The notes under the pieces are model-generated. The model saw nothing but the letters and a program-made list of their open reading frames with translations, did not search any database and was not told where the DNA came from. A program made the translations under genes and the position numbers. A stretch of 55,450 nt of DNA, taken from Candidatus Zhuqueibacterota bacterium (GTDB lineage: Bacteria > Zhuqueibacterota > Zhuqueibacteria > Residuimicrobiales > Krinioviventaceae). The stretch spans positions 1-55,450 of the forward strand of contig JAFGSB010000024.1 of the NCBI GenBank assembly GCA_016934825.1, given 5' to 3'. Below, piece by piece: positions 28,283 through 36,949 of this stretch; the stretch's first letter is position 1; each line of letters begins with the position of its first letter.

Positions 28283-31000
28283 ATGTCTGAAAAGTATGTT
28301 TATCAATTCGGCGGCGGTAAAGCAGAAGGCCGGGCTGATATGAAAAATTTGTTGGGAGGTAAAGGTGCTAATCTTGCCGAAATGAATTTAATAGGTGTTC
28401 CCGTCCCTGCCGGGTTTACAATTTCTACGGAAGTTTGTACATATTATAATCAAAATGGGCAAGACGAAACCGTAAAATTAATAAAAAGTGAAGTTGAAGC
28501 CGGAATTAAAAATATTGAAGCAATGATGAATGCAAAATTCGGTGATCAAACCAATCCTCTGCTGGTATCTGTCCGCTCCGGTGCGCGTGTATCTATGCCC
28601 GGAATGATGGATACTGTTTTGAATCTGGGTTTGAATGATAATGCGGTTCAAGGGTTAGCCGCAAAATCCGGCAACGAGAGATTTGCCTGGGATTCATATC
28701 GCCGTTTTGTGCAGATGTACGGCGACGTCGTATTGGGGATGAAACCGGAAAGTAAAGAAGATATTGATCCGTTTGAGGAAATTATTGAAAAAGTAAAAGA
28801 ACAAAAGGGTGTCGAGAACGATACTGATTTAACGACTGACGATTTGAAGAAACTGGTTGTTGATTTCAAGGCGGCCGTTAAAAAAGTAACGGGAAAAGAT
28901 TTCCCCGATAATCCCTGGGAACAACTCTGGGGTGCGGTTTGTGCTGTTTTTGACAGTTGGATGAACGACCGCGCTATCGTTTATCGAAAATTAAACAAGA
29001 TCCCGGAAGAATGGGGTACCGCCGTTAACGTTCAGGCTATGGTATTTGGAAATATGGGCAATAACTCCGGAACGGGTGTGGCTTTTACACGCGATGCCGG
29101 CACCGGTGAGGATATTTTTAACGGTGAATATCTCATTAATGCTCAGGGTGAGGACGTTGTAGCAGGTGTTCGTACTCCCCAGCAAATTACACTGGAGGGT
29201 TCTAAACGCTGGGCGGTACTGGCAAATGTATCCGAAGATGAACGTAAAGCAAAATACCCGTCCCTTGAAGAGGCCATGCCGGCTGTTTATAAACAACTGA
29301 GTGATGTGGAAACAAAACTTGAAAATCATTATAATGATATGCAAGACCTGGAATTCACCATCCAGGACGGGCGGCTCTGGCTGCTGCAAACCCGCAACGG
29401 CAAAAGAACCGGCGCGGCAATGGTAAAAATTGCTGTGGATTTGTTGAAGGAAGGAAAGATTGATGAAAAAACGGCAATTAAAAGGGTAGACCCGGAAAGA
29501 CTGGATGAGTTATTACACCCTGTATTTGATAAAAACGCTCTGGCAAAAGCCAATGTCCTTGCAAAAGGGCTCCCCGCATCTCCGGGCGCCGCAACCGGCC
29601 GTATCGTATTCTTTGCCGACGAGGCCGAAGAATGGGCCGCAAGGAAAGAACATGTCATCCTTGTCCGTATTGAAACCTCTCCCGAAGACCTTGCCGGTAT
29701 GAACGCGGCAAACGGAATCCTGACTGCCCGCGGCGGCATGACTTCTCACGCGGCCGTTGTCGCCCGCGGTATGGGTAAATGTTGTGTGTCCGGCGCAGGT
29801 TCTGTAAAAATTAATTATAAAACCCGTACATTCACAGCCGAGGGGAAAACCTTTAAAGAAGGTGACTGGATTTCTTTGAATGGCTCCACCGGTGAAGTTA
29901 TTGAAGGTAAAGTTGTAACAAAAAAACCGGAATTGAGCGGTGATTTTGGCGAATTGATGAAATTATGTGATAAACACACAAAAATGCTTGTGCGCACCAA
30001 TGCCGATACACCGCATGATGCAAAGGTTGCCCGTGATTTCGGAGCAAAGGGAATCGGCCTGTGCCGTACCGAACACATGTTTTTTGAAGGCGACCGCATC
30101 AAGGCCGTCCGGGAAATGATCCTGGCGGAAAATGAAGCCGGACGGCGAAAGGCCCTGGCAAAATTACTGCCCATTCAACGCGGCGATTTTGAAGGTATTT
30201 TTGAAGCTATGGACGGACTGCCGGTAACGATTCGTCTTTTGGATCCGCCGTTGCATGAATTTGTTCCCCATGAAGAAGCAAATCAGAAAGAAATGGCCGA
30301 CGAAATGGGTATTTCTGCCGAAGAAGTCAAAGCCAAAGTTGAATCCCTGGCCGAATTCAATCCCATGCTCGGCCATCGCGGCTGCCGTTTGGGAAACACC
30401 TATCCGGAAATTACCGAAATGCAGTCCCGGGCCATTATCGAAGCCGCGTTAAACGTTAAGGCAAAAGGTATTGATGCCAAACCGGAAATTATGGTTCCGT
30501 TGATTGGTACAAAAGAAGAATTTGTTCTGCAGGAAGAAATTATTCGCGGAGTGGCCAACAAGGTATTTGAAGAAAAAGGTCAAAAGATCGAGTACCTGGT
30601 CGGGACCATGATCGAGATCCCGCGCGCCGCTTTAACTGCCGATAAAGTTGCCGAAGCTGCAGAATTTTTCTCTTTCGGCACGAATGACCTCACCCAGATG
30701 GCGTTCGGATACTCCCGTGATGATGCCGGAAAATTCCTGCCGGTTTATCTGGATAAAGGTATTCTTAAAGTTGATCCGTTCCAGGTTCTGGACCAGGAAG
30801 GCGTTGGTCAACTGGTGGAAATGGGTACTAAAAGAGGTAGAAGCACCAGACCGGACCTCAAAGTCGGTATCTGTGGCGAACACGGCGGTGAGCCCAGTTC
30901 TGTAAAATTCTGCGCCAAAGTTGGCATGAATTATGTGAGCTGTTCGCCGTTCCGCGTACCAATCGCGCGTCTTGCTGCTGCCCAGGCTGCGGTTGAATAA
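28283..31000 (+). CDS. ppdK: Pyruvate, phosphate dikinase
   Basis: This 905-residue enzyme interconverts pyruvate, ATP and phosphate with phosphoenolpyruvate, AMP and pyrophosphate. The order is an ATP-grasp domain ([35 protein letters not shown]), a swivelling phosphohistidine domain with His489 ([19 protein letters not shown]), and a PEP-binding barrel ([27 protein letters not shown]) with catalytic Cys864 (GICGEHGG). Length is normal and CAAGGAG lies upstream of the ATG. A strong terminator follows, so it is probably monocistronic or ends its transcript. It fits gluconeogenesis or pyrophosphate-linked glycolysis in an anaerobe. Confidence 0.97.
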   Translation: MSEKYVYQFGGGKAEGRADMKNLLGGKGANLAEMNLIGVPVPAGFTISTEVCTYYNQNGQDETVKLIKSEVEAGIKNIEAMMNAKFGDQTNPLLVSVRSGARVSMPGMMDTVLNLGLNDNAVQGLAAKSGNERFAWDSYRRFVQMYGDVVLGMKPESKEDIDPFEEIIEKVKEQKGVENDTDLTTDDLKKLVVDFKAAVKKVTGKDFPDNPWEQLWGAVCAVFDSWMNDRAIVYRKLNKIPEEWGTAVNVQAMVFGNMGNNSGTGVAFTRDAGTGEDIFNGEYLINAQGEDVVAGVRTPQQITLEGSKRWAVLANVSEDERKAKYPSLEEAMPAVYKQLSDVETKLENHYNDMQDLEFTIQDGRLWLLQTRNGKRTGAAMVKIAVDLLKEGKIDEKTAIKRVDPERLDELLHPVFDKNALAKANVLAKGLPASPGAATGRIVFFADEAEEWAARKEHVILVRIETSPEDLAGMNAANGILTARGGMTSHAAVVARGMGKCCVSGAGSVKINYKTRTFTAEGKTFKEGDWISLNGSTGEVIEGKVVTKKPELSGDFGELMKLCDKHTKMLVRTNADTPHDAKVARDFGAKGIGLCRTEHMFFEGDRIKAVREMILAENEAGRRKALAKLLPIQRGDFEGIFEAMDGLPVTIRLLDPPLHEFVPHEEANQKEMADEMGISAEEVKAKVESLAEFNPMLGHRGCRLGNTYPEITEMQSRAIIEAALNVKAKGIDAKPEIMVPLIGTKEEFVLQEEIIRGVANKVFEEKGQKIEYLVGTMIEIPRAALTADKVAEAAEFFSFGTNDLTQMAFGYSRDDAGKFLPVYLDKGILKVDPFQVLDQEGVGQLVEMGTKRGRSTRPDLKVGICGEHGGEPSSVKFCAKVGMNYVSCSPFRVPIARLAAAQAAVE

Positions 31001-31028
31001 ATTATTGGTACAATATTTGAAATATACC

Positions 31029-31061
31029 AGGCGCCTGTTTATATAAACAGGCGCCTTTTTT
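31029..31061 (+). terminator. Rho-independent terminator of ppdK
   Basis: A perfect 12-base stem (AGGCGCCTGTTT at 31029-31040, AAACAGGCGCCT at 31045-31056) with an ATAT loop is followed by a run of T. Confidence 0.9.
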
Positions 31062-31122
31062 ACTTTATAGATGTTTCTTAATTAATTTTATTGTGTATTT
31101 ATTTTTATAACAGTGTAATGTT

Positions 31123-31773
31123 ATGAAATTACGAATATTTTGTGATTTTGACGGAACCATTGCGCAAAACGATGTCGGTAATCTTGTGTTTACCACTTTT
31201 GGCAACCCGGATCACTGGTGGAACCTGGTGGACCGTTGGCGAAAAGGTGAGCTGGACGGCCGGGATCTGTGGCGAAGACAATGTAAAGTCAGTAATATGA
31301 CCGAACAGCAACTGGATGAATTCGCGGCAGAGCAGCCCGTGGACCCTGCCTTTCCGGCGTTTGTCACCTTTTGTGAACAACGCAATATACCGGTTTATGT
31401 AGTCAGCGACGGCATGGATGCTTATATTTCAAAAATATTACGGTTTAACGGTATAAATAACCTGAAAATACGCGCCAACCGCCTTGAAATTCATCCGGAT
31501 GGCAGACTTTCGGTGGAATTCCCCTATTATCAGAAAGACTGCTGTAATTGCGGCAACTGCAAGGGGTACCATGTAAAAAAAGAAAAGCGGCCGGGCGAGA
31601 AGACAATTTACATCGGCGACGGTTTTTCCGATGTATGCGGATTAAAAGCGGCGGACATCACCTTCGCCAAAGGATACCTGCTGGACTATTGCCGGGAAAA
31701 CGATTTTGAATGTAAAACTTTTAATACTTTTTCGGATGTACAAAATCAATTAAAAATGCTTTTGGGGGAATAA
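31123..31773 (+). CDS. MtnX-like HAD-IB phosphatase
   Basis: This 216-residue HAD-superfamily phosphatase has catalytic Asp8 and Asp10 (FCDFDGT), a late motif YIGDGFSDVCGLKAAD and the Thr/Ser motif VVSDGMD. A cysteine cluster (KDCCNCGNCKGYHV) and the tail KGYLLDYCREND match the Bacillus MtnX type, which dephosphorylates 2-hydroxy-3-keto-5-methylthiopentenyl-1-phosphate in methionine salvage. The related HAD-IB phosphoserine phosphatases lack the cysteine cluster. It is followed after 29 bases by a class II aldolase-fold protein, the fold of MtnB, which acts one step earlier in methionine salvage. No other salvage gene lies nearby, so the substrate is inferred and another sugar phosphate is possible. 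Confidence 0.82.
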   Translation: MKLRIFCDFDGTIAQNDVGNLVFTTFGNPDHWWNLVDRWRKGELDGRDLWRRQCKVSNMTEQQLDEFAAEQPVDPAFPAFVTFCEQRNIPVYVVSDGMDAYISKILRFNGINNLKIRANRLEIHPDGRLSVEFPYYQKDCCNCGNCKGYHVKKEKRPGEKTIYIGDGFSDVCGLKAADITFAKGYLLDYCRENDFECKTFNTFSDVQNQLKMLLGE

Positions 31774-31802
31774 TAGAAATATTTTTTTTATAAAGAGGTT
31801 TT

Positions 31803-33086
31803 ATGAAGTTTGATTTATTACATCCTGCGGACCAGATCGTCGCCATAATGGAACGGATTTACGGCTATGGGATGACAACCATGTCCGGGGGCAACATATC
31901 GATCCTGGACCAAAACGGCGATATATGGATTACTCCCGCCGCGGTGGACAAGGGCAGCCTGAGAAGGGACGATATCGTACGCGTAAAACGGGACAGCTCA
32001 ACAGAGGGCAATCACAAACCGTCTTCCGAATATCCGTTCCACCGGGCAATTTATGAGTGTAGGAAGGACATAAAAGCCATTCTGCACGCGCATCCGGCCG
32101 CGCTGGTTTCGTTCAGTATTGTCAGACAAATTCCGGACACCCGGGTTTTCCCCACCGCCCGGCAGGTGTGCGGAAAGGTCGGGTATGCCCCGTACGCGAT
32201 TCCCGGCAGTGAACAACTAAGTAAAAACATTGCCGATGTATTTGCGCAGGGACACGATACGGTGTTGTTGGAGAATCATGGAACGGTGGCATCCGGTATA
32301 TCGGTTTTGCAGGCTTTTCAGCGTTTTGAGACACTCGATTTTTGTGCCCGACTCATCATCAAGGCCAATATTTTGGGGAAACCGCAGTTCCTGTCGGATG
32401 TGCAAATCAATCTACTCAATCACAGAACCCATTATTTGCCCGAAATTGTACCGGAGGGGCACAGCAGCAGGGAAAAAGAATTGCGAAAAAAGATGTGTGG
32501 TTTGGTTGAGCGATCATACAGGCATATGCTGGTTACCAGTACCGAAGGTACCTTTTCCACCAGGCTTGATGCGACCGGTTTCTTGATCACGCCGTATGGA
32601 GCGGACCGGAGAAACATGGAAATCGAGGACATTGTTCTTATTCAAAAAGGGAAACGGGAGGCCGGCAAATTACCCAGCCGCTCGGTGTTGATGCATCAAA
32701 AAGTTTATGAACAGCATCCTGACATCAACGCGATTATCCTCGCCTTTCCACCCAACCTTATGGCTTTCGCGGTATCAGCCACACCCTTTGACACCCGCAC
32801 CATACCCGAAAGTTATATTTTGTTGAGGGATATTCTTCTGCTGCCGTTCGGTCCGCAATATCTTGATTTGGATGAACTGGCGGCGACAATAACAAAAGAT
32901 AATCCACTGGTATTGATAGAAAACGATTGTCTGATATCGACCGGCTCGGACCTGCTGCATGCTTTCGACCGGCTGGAAGTGGCAGAATTCAGCGCTAAAG
33001 CAATCATTGCCGCCAGAGCGCTGGGGACCGTGGTTCCGATCAACGAGGAGCAAACAAATGATTTAAACCGCCTGTTTTTGAGCTGA
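31803..33086 (+). CDS. Tandem class II aldolase/adducin-fold protein with an apparently metal-free second half
   Basis: This 427-residue protein contains two aldolase/adducin domains. The first (residues 5-195) keeps the phosphate loop MSGGNIS, Glu76 (SSEYPFH), the zinc pair His95 and His97 (LHAHP) and the third zinc ligand His159 (ENHG). The second (about 225-420) aligns, but the zinc pair is Leu313/Phe315 (IILAFPP) and the third ligand is Asp375 (IENDCL), so it should not bind zinc in the usual way. AAAGAGG precedes the ATG. The single active half could be an aldolase or MtnB-like dehydratase, with the other half structural or regulatory. It forms an operon with the MtnX-like phosphatase. 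Confidence 0.85.
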   Translation: MKFDLLHPADQIVAIMERIYGYGMTTMSGGNISILDQNGDIWITPAAVDKGSLRRDDIVRVKRDSSTEGNHKPSSEYPFHRAIYECRKDIKAILHAHPAALVSFSIVRQIPDTRVFPTARQVCGKVGYAPYAIPGSEQLSKNIADVFAQGHDTVLLENHGTVASGISVLQAFQRFETLDFCARLIIKANILGKPQFLSDVQINLLNHRTHYLPEIVPEGHSSREKELRKKMCGLVERSYRHMLVTSTEGTFSTRLDATGFLITPYGADRRNMEIEDIVLIQKGKREAGKLPSRSVLMHQKVYEQHPDINAIILAFPPNLMAFAVSATPFDTRTIPESYILLRDILLLPFGPQYLDLDELAATITKDNPLVLIENDCLISTGSDLLHAFDRLEVAEFSAKAIIAARALGTVVPINEEQTNDLNRLFLS

Positions 33087-33161
33087 CAAGCCGGAAAAGG
33101 CCTGAAATTTGCTATATACTGAGAGATGCTGACAATTTTGTAAAAATATTGAAGGGAAAAA

Positions 33162-33866
33162 ATGAAAAAGGTTATCGTGATTTTCTTTTTTTTGATGGCA
33201 TCGGTTTCATTATCTCAGGCGCAAACGACAGATGAATCCGAATCCGTTCTGCGGGATACCTATAAACGCTGGACATTTCAAACTATATTTAATCCGTTTA
33301 AAAGCATGCGCTGCGAGATCCGCTGTACCAGCCTTTCTCCGGAGCTGCTGCAGGTTTGGCGCGGTGCGGTAACCGATCAGAATATAACGGCCCGGATTGA
33401 CGCGCTGATCAATGCTATGCAGCAGGACAAAATACTGGTTTATCTGCTGGAAATAGATCCCGGGAAATCCGGTTTGTACACCATCGATATGAAAAAAATA
33501 AAGAAACGTACCAAACTTTTTATTATGGATAAAAATTCAAAAGGGTATAAACCCAAACAGGTCACGTCGAACCTGGAACGAAAATTGGAATCCAGTCAGC
33601 GTTATTACGGCGTTATGGCTTTTCAGGTCAAGGCGGAGGAAATTCTATTGCAGAACCTGAGTATGGAAACTTATTTTGAGTCCTGGGATTTTCTGGAGTC
33701 CAAACAAGTGCGGGATAAAAACGCTTATATCGCACAATTCAATTTTCACGCCAACGGCGCGCCGGAAAATGACCAGCCCGAAAACGTACCGGCTACGGCG
33801 GAAATTACCGGCCGGTTAAAAGGAGCCTTTCCGCTGGTGAGTATGATAACCAAAAAGACTTTATAG
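33162..33866 (+). CDS. Exported protein of unknown function
   Basis: This 234-residue protein has a signal peptide (KKVIVIFFFLMASVSLSQAQ, cleavage near residue 20). The ATG has GAAGGGA 6 bases upstream. The mature part is mixed alpha/beta, with Cys51 and Cys55 in the segment MRCEIRCTSLSPELLQVWRG as a possible disulphide. No known catalytic motif, lipobox or sorting domain was seen. It ends in TAG, immediately followed by the ATG of the next exported protein, so the two are co-translated and probably work together. I do not recognise a family. Confidence 0.75.
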   Translation: MKKVIVIFFFLMASVSLSQAQTTDESESVLRDTYKRWTFQTIFNPFKSMRCEIRCTSLSPELLQVWRGAVTDQNITARIDALINAMQQDKILVYLLEIDPGKSGLYTIDMKKIKKRTKLFIMDKNSKGYKPKQVTSNLERKLESSQRYYGVMAFQVKAEEILLQNLSMETYFESWDFLESKQVRDKNAYIAQFNFHANGAPENDQPENVPATAEITGRLKGAFPLVSMITKKTL

Positions 33867-34586
33867 ATGAAAACGGGGCCTACGTTAAAATATTTGTTTA
33901 TTTTTTTTCTCCTGTTTCCGTTACAGGCCGCCGCGGAAGAGCTTATACAAGGACATTATTGTTACAATTACGGGGATAACGAGACTTTGCTTGAGGCCCG
34001 GGAAATGACCCGCACACTGGCGGTCCGCAACGCTGTGGAATCGTACCATGTGTTCATCGAGGCTGCCAGCCTGATCGATAATTTTATCCTGACCACCGAC
34101 CTGGTGCAAACCATCAGTTCCGGGTATTTGAAGGATATGCAGGTGCTTGAACATACGGAGGAAAAATATACCATTTGCGAAACCGTGCAGTTCAAAATCG
34201 ATCCGGTGACGTTTGATACGTTTTTAAAGAGCCAGGTACAGCGGCGGCTGCGGATGGCGCGGGAAATGGGCATCGACAATAACGGTTGCCTGAAAATTTT
34301 GAGTTTAAGTCCCTTTAAATTCAACGCCGCCGGGGAAAAGGTCGTGGAAGCGGTTGTCAAGGTACTGCAGGCCACGGGACGTCTCGACAGCGCGACATTT
34401 CGCGCGGACAAGCCGCAGTATAAAATATGCATTACCTGGTACAATCGCGCCGGCGAGCCGCTGGACGGCGATTCGCGTTACATTCATACCGGCGCCGAAG
34501 GAATGGCCGCAGGGGAGATTAAAAAGATCGAGTTCGACAATCCGCCGCTGGAAACCGTGTCGTTCAGGGTGTGGCTGGTGAAATAG
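33867..34586 (+). CDS. Exported protein, FlgT/LPP20-N-terminal-like
   Basis: This 239-residue protein has a signal peptide (LKYLFIFFLLFPLQAAAEE). The segment LLEAREMTRTLAVRNAVESY resembles the repeated-Ala helix of LPP20/FlgT N-terminal domains (a GxG...A..A pattern in exported stress or flagellar proteins), but the match is loose. A second conserved-looking part is CLKILSLSPFKFNAAG followed by a beta-rich end. There is no spacer from the preceding gene, which argues for coupled translation. No flagellar genes are nearby. Function unknown. Confidence 0.72.
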   Translation: MKTGPTLKYLFIFFLLFPLQAAAEELIQGHYCYNYGDNETLLEAREMTRTLAVRNAVESYHVFIEAASLIDNFILTTDLVQTISSGYLKDMQVLEHTEEKYTICETVQFKIDPVTFDTFLKSQVQRRLRMAREMGIDNNGCLKILSLSPFKFNAAGEKVVEAVVKVLQATGRLDSATFRADKPQYKICITWYNRAGEPLDGDSRYIHTGAEGMAAGEIKKIEFDNPPLETVSFRVWLVK

Positions 34587-34785
34587 AGGTGTAAGCCTTT
34601 TCAGATAATACTAAAAAAGTACTGGATGCCCTGATTTATTTAATGTATGGGATAATAAAACTTCTCTTGCTACGGATTTTCACCCCGGATGACAGAAATA
34701 AAAAAAGTGATTCGAAAATGATTTCAATATAATATTTTTAATTACAAACCTTTTGTCATTAGCTTACTCTAGTTATTAGCATATA

Positions 34786-35121
34786 TTAAAACGAATCATT
34801 TTGAACAAGCCAACTTTCATTTGGTTTATGACCTGCATTTATTGCATTATTATAAAAATCTGTTAAACTTTCGATAGCACGATGTAAAACATATGCTTCA
34901 TTTTCACCCCAATTACTGTTCGTATGGTATGGTTCAATTTGAACAGGTGAATGAATATAATGGCTTTGTTCAAAAAATACTGTTTCATTTATTATGTTTT
35001 TAAAGATACGTACTGTAATTTCAGTATCAATACCACTTAAATTAAATTTGAATTCTGATAATAATTTTCGTGGATTTTCAACTGGCTTTTCATCGAACGC
35101 AGTTTCAATTGTATAAGGCAT
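34786..35121 (-). CDS. Small conserved-looking protein of unknown function (111 residues)
   Basis: The ATG has TTGGAG about 9 bases upstream on the minus strand. The protein has no signal peptide or membrane helix. Its C-terminal half is distinctive: WGENEAYVLHRAIESLTDFY, then NAGHKPNESWLVQNDSF. It looks like a compact cytoplasmic protein of a family I have an impression of but cannot name. It is the last of four small minus-strand genes that all carry good binding sites in an AT-rich segment unlike the flanking operons. Confidence 0.65.
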   Translation of the reverse strand: MPYTIETAFDEKPVENPRKLLSEFKFNLSGIDTEITVRIFKNIINETVFFEQSHYIHSPVQIEPYHTNSNWGENEAYVLHRAIESLTDFYNNAINAGHKPNESWLVQNDSF

Positions 35122-35257
35122 AATTTATTCTCCAAAATTTGTTGTGTTTAAGAATTACACTTGAGAGATTTAAAGTTTCTTACTCAGAAAAATTTAAAAA
35201 ATAGTATAAAATAATTAGTAGTAAAGATTGAATCCTTTGTGAAAACTAAATATGAAC

Positions 35258-35380
35258 TCAGGCTGGCAGGGCACATGTACCAATATTGAACTCTGGTCCC
35301 CAATTTGTTTCTAATAAAGCGAAACCAAATAATTTCAATTGTTGGATAGTGTTATTAATTATATTTAATATATCTCTCAT
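35258..35380 (-). CDS. Candidate 40-residue microprotein with strong ribosome binding site
   Basis: The longer frame (start 35503) has no binding site, but the internal ATG at 35380 has AAGGAG (35388-35393) exactly 7 bases upstream. The peptide (MRDILNIINNTIQQLKLFGF...) has an amphipathic N-terminal helix, then ETNWGPEFNIGTC and ends CALPA. It has no long membrane span. It lies between two other small genes on the same strand. The opposite-strand frame at 35286-35525 starts at TTG without a binding site and is probably a shadow. Confidence 0.5.
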   Translation of the reverse strand: MRDILNIINNTIQQLKLFGFALLETNWGPEFNIGTCALPA

Positions 35381-35546
35381 TGAACTACTCCTTCCCTGTT
35401 TGATTCTATTGTTGTTAGTAAATTTAATAGTATACGTAAACACTAGAAAAAAGAAACTCAAGAGATCAATATACGTTAATGTCGTGCAACCTTTAACTGC
35501 CAACCCAAACAGCCTGAATTCATAATCTTGTTATATTCTATAATAA

Positions 35547-35720
35547 TTATTTTTCTTTGCGTACACCTTTAAAAGGTTTTTCGTCAGCTTTTTGATCAAT
35601 AAATCTTCCAGTATCTTTATCTCTTTTTACCCATCTATCGGTTTTTGGATTGTGCACTTGTGAACGGTTCCTTACAGCGCCATGTCGATGACCATCACCT
35701 GTCGGTGGATTTTTTGCCAT
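35547..35720 (-). CDS. 57-residue conserved small basic protein
   Basis: I translated this gene from the minus strand: an ATG at 35720 with AAAAGGAG about 6 bases upstream, ending TAA at 35547. The peptide begins MAKNPPTGDGHRHGAVRNRS, continues with HNPKTDRWVKRDKDTGRF and ends KPFKGVRKEK. It is strongly basic, rich in Gly, His and Arg, without hydrophobic core or signal. I have an impression of similar small hypothetical proteins across bacteria, but the function is unknown. A disordered nucleic-acid-binding peptide is a reasonable guess. It is 27 bases downstream of the next small gene. Confidence 0.75.
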   Translation of the reverse strand: MAKNPPTGDGHRHGAVRNRSQVHNPKTDRWVKRDKDTGRFIDQKADEKPFKGVRKEK

Positions 35721-35747
35721 AATTTTCTCCTTTTAAAAAAATTATTA

Positions 35748-35966
35748 TTATCTTTGAGATCCGGCAAGACATTTGGCGCAATTATCATATCCAAGAGAAT
35801 GTGCACTGAGGAGAGAAGTGAAAGGCTTGTCATGTTTTGCTCGAATTATTTCATTAATTTGGCAACCACTATTAGAAACATCCTCATTATCCAAATCGTG
35901 AACTTCTAAAGTATTTGTATTTCCCAAATATCGTTCCCCATTCATATTTCCTGTGTATCTTCTCAT
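35748..35966 (-). CDS. Small CxxC protein of unknown function (72 residues)
   Basis: The ATG has AGAGGA about 6 bases upstream on the minus strand. The sequence has NGERYLGNTNTLEVHDLDNE, then GCQINEI, and ends AHSLGYDNCAKCLAGSQR. The single cysteine of GCQ plus the CAKC pair and nearby histidines suggest a small metal site of the kind seen in Ada-type or rubredoxin-like mini-folds. It is the promoter-proximal member of the four-gene small-protein group. Function unknown. Confidence 0.72.
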   Translation of the reverse strand: MRRYTGNMNGERYLGNTNTLEVHDLDNEDVSNSGCQINEIIRAKHDKPFTSLLSAHSLGYDNCAKCLAGSQR

Positions 35967-36334
35967 AAATAATCCTCTATATTTTTTTACTTTTAATTAT
36001 ATAATATGTAATTACAATAAATATGCCATAATATTTTCAATAAAAAATTTTTTATAAGCAAAACAAAAACAATAAATTAAATCAAAAAATTGTATGTATG
36101 AAAAAAATTTTTTTTATGTCATTATTGCATAATATGTGTCATTTAGTCATATATATGTCAAATTTGACTAATATTTATTTTTAAAAACAAAAAAATATTA
36201 GTATAAGGTGAGCATCGGCGAGCCAACAAGCCGGAGGATATATTTTTTATTCATGAAAATGAATTTGTGAATAAAAGTAATAATAATTTTTATAAAGAGG
36301 ATTTGAATTTGTTAATTGAATGAGGAGAATAGAG
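35967..36334. other. AT-rich spacer with palindromes and a GC-rich core, between small-protein genes and toxin-antitoxin
   Basis: These 368 bases hold no clear gene. Most is extremely AT-rich. It contains the perfect palindrome at 36157-36168, a GC-rich core (36208-36236, reading GTGAGCATCGGCGAGC and on to AAGCCGGAGG) and overlapping hairpins: TTTTATTCA (36245-36253) with TGAATAAAA (36268-36276), and ATTCAT-GAAA-ATGAAT inside it. A GTG frame of 20 codons spans 36208-36270 without a clear binding site. It probably carries the promoter of the small-protein group and may be a recombination or insertion scar. Confidence 0.45.
36157..36168. promoter_or_regulatory. Perfect 12-base palindrome, candidate operator
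   Basis: GTCAAATTTGAC is fully palindromic. Related half-sites (TGTCATTTAGTCA) lie 13-25 bases to the left. On the minus strand it includes TTGACA, a consensus -35 element facing the small-protein genes, with a weak -10 downstream. A repressor site overlapping a promoter is plausible. Confidence 0.35.
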
Positions 36335-36592
36335 TTAGTGAGCTTTAAGGATCTTTTCGTAATCATCATGAGTACCTATCCATACCCAAATAAAATCATC
36401 TCCATCTTTAACTGCCAGGGCTCGATGAAACAGACCGATTCTCACGGACCATAAATCTCCAATTTTTTTGAAATGAAGTGACGGGTGTTGAGAGTTTGTT
36501 TTTAATAATCTAAAATTTTTATCTGCTAAATCCTTTATTTTTTTTGGTAAGGTTTGATATCTCTGCCGGAATTTTTCAGTCGTTTTGTGCAT
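36335..36592 (-). CDS. RelE/ParE-family toxin of a type II toxin-antitoxin system
   Basis: This 85-residue basic protein has the RelE/ParE plan: a helical N-terminus (KFRQRYQTLPKKIKDLADKNF), then LHFKKIGDLWSVRIGLFHRALAV and a C-terminal WVWIGTHDDYEKIL strand/helix with His and Tyr. Members usually cleave ribosome-bound mRNA or act on gyrase. Which applies here cannot be told. Its ATG shares one base with the stop of the upstream antitoxin gene (TAATG), the typical antitoxin-first arrangement. Confidence 0.85.
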   Translation of the reverse strand: MHKTTEKFRQRYQTLPKKIKDLADKNFRLLKTNSQHPSLHFKKIGDLWSVRIGLFHRALAVKDGDDFIWVWIGTHDDYEKILKAH

Positions 36593-36792
36593 TACAAGTT
36601 TTTCAATTTGTTTCTGGTTTTGGCTTCACCTGCTTCCTGCTTTAAAAAGTCCAGCCTTCCGGCGTCTGAATCATTTTTTATTCGCTTGTCCCATTTTCGC
36701 CAATCTCTTGCCAGAAACCAACGTCGAAAACGACGATATTCTTCTTCCGGTAGAGAATCAACTACAATTTCAAGTTCTTCGATTTTGGTCAT
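36592..36792 (-). CDS. Antitoxin partner of the RelE/ParE-type toxin
   Basis: This 66-residue protein (MTKIEELEIVVDSLPEEEY ... FLARDWRKWDKRIKNDSDAG RLDFLKQEA) fits the short antitoxin family with the W-x2-WD-x3-(K/E) and (G)RLD-x-L-x2-EA pattern that accompanies RelE-like toxins. AAAAGGA precedes the ATG. There is no obvious DNA-binding N-domain, so autoregulation may be by the complex or absent. A palindrome lies 39 bases upstream. Confidence 0.8.
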   Translation of the reverse strand: MTKIEELEIVVDSLPEEEYRRFRRWFLARDWRKWDKRIKNDSDAGRLDFLKQEAGEAKTRNKLKNL

Positions 36793-36830
36793 TTACTTTT
36801 CCTTTTATAAGTTAACAAAAACGGATATTC

Positions 36831-36840
36831 TTATTAATAA
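36831..36840. promoter_or_regulatory. Palindrome upstream of the antitoxin gene, candidate operator
   Basis: TTATTAATAA is self-complementary and sits in a longer imperfect palindrome (ATATTCTTATTAATAAATAT) 39-48 bases before the antitoxin start. Toxin-antitoxin complexes usually bind such sites, but the AT content makes chance possible. Confidence 0.3.
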
Positions 36841-36949
36841 ATATTGATAATGATTTATTGTAGAATACTATTTAAATAAAAATAATGTGAAAATATTTAA
36901 AAATCAATATTTTTCAGTTTAAAAAGCCACCACCGGGAGGTCCCAATGT

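Noticed and set aside
35286-35525. A 79-codon plus-strand frame with a hydrophobic stretch.
   Set aside because: It starts at TTG without a binding site and lies opposite a minus-strand microprotein frame that has a perfect one; its hydrophobic part reflects AT-rich codons.
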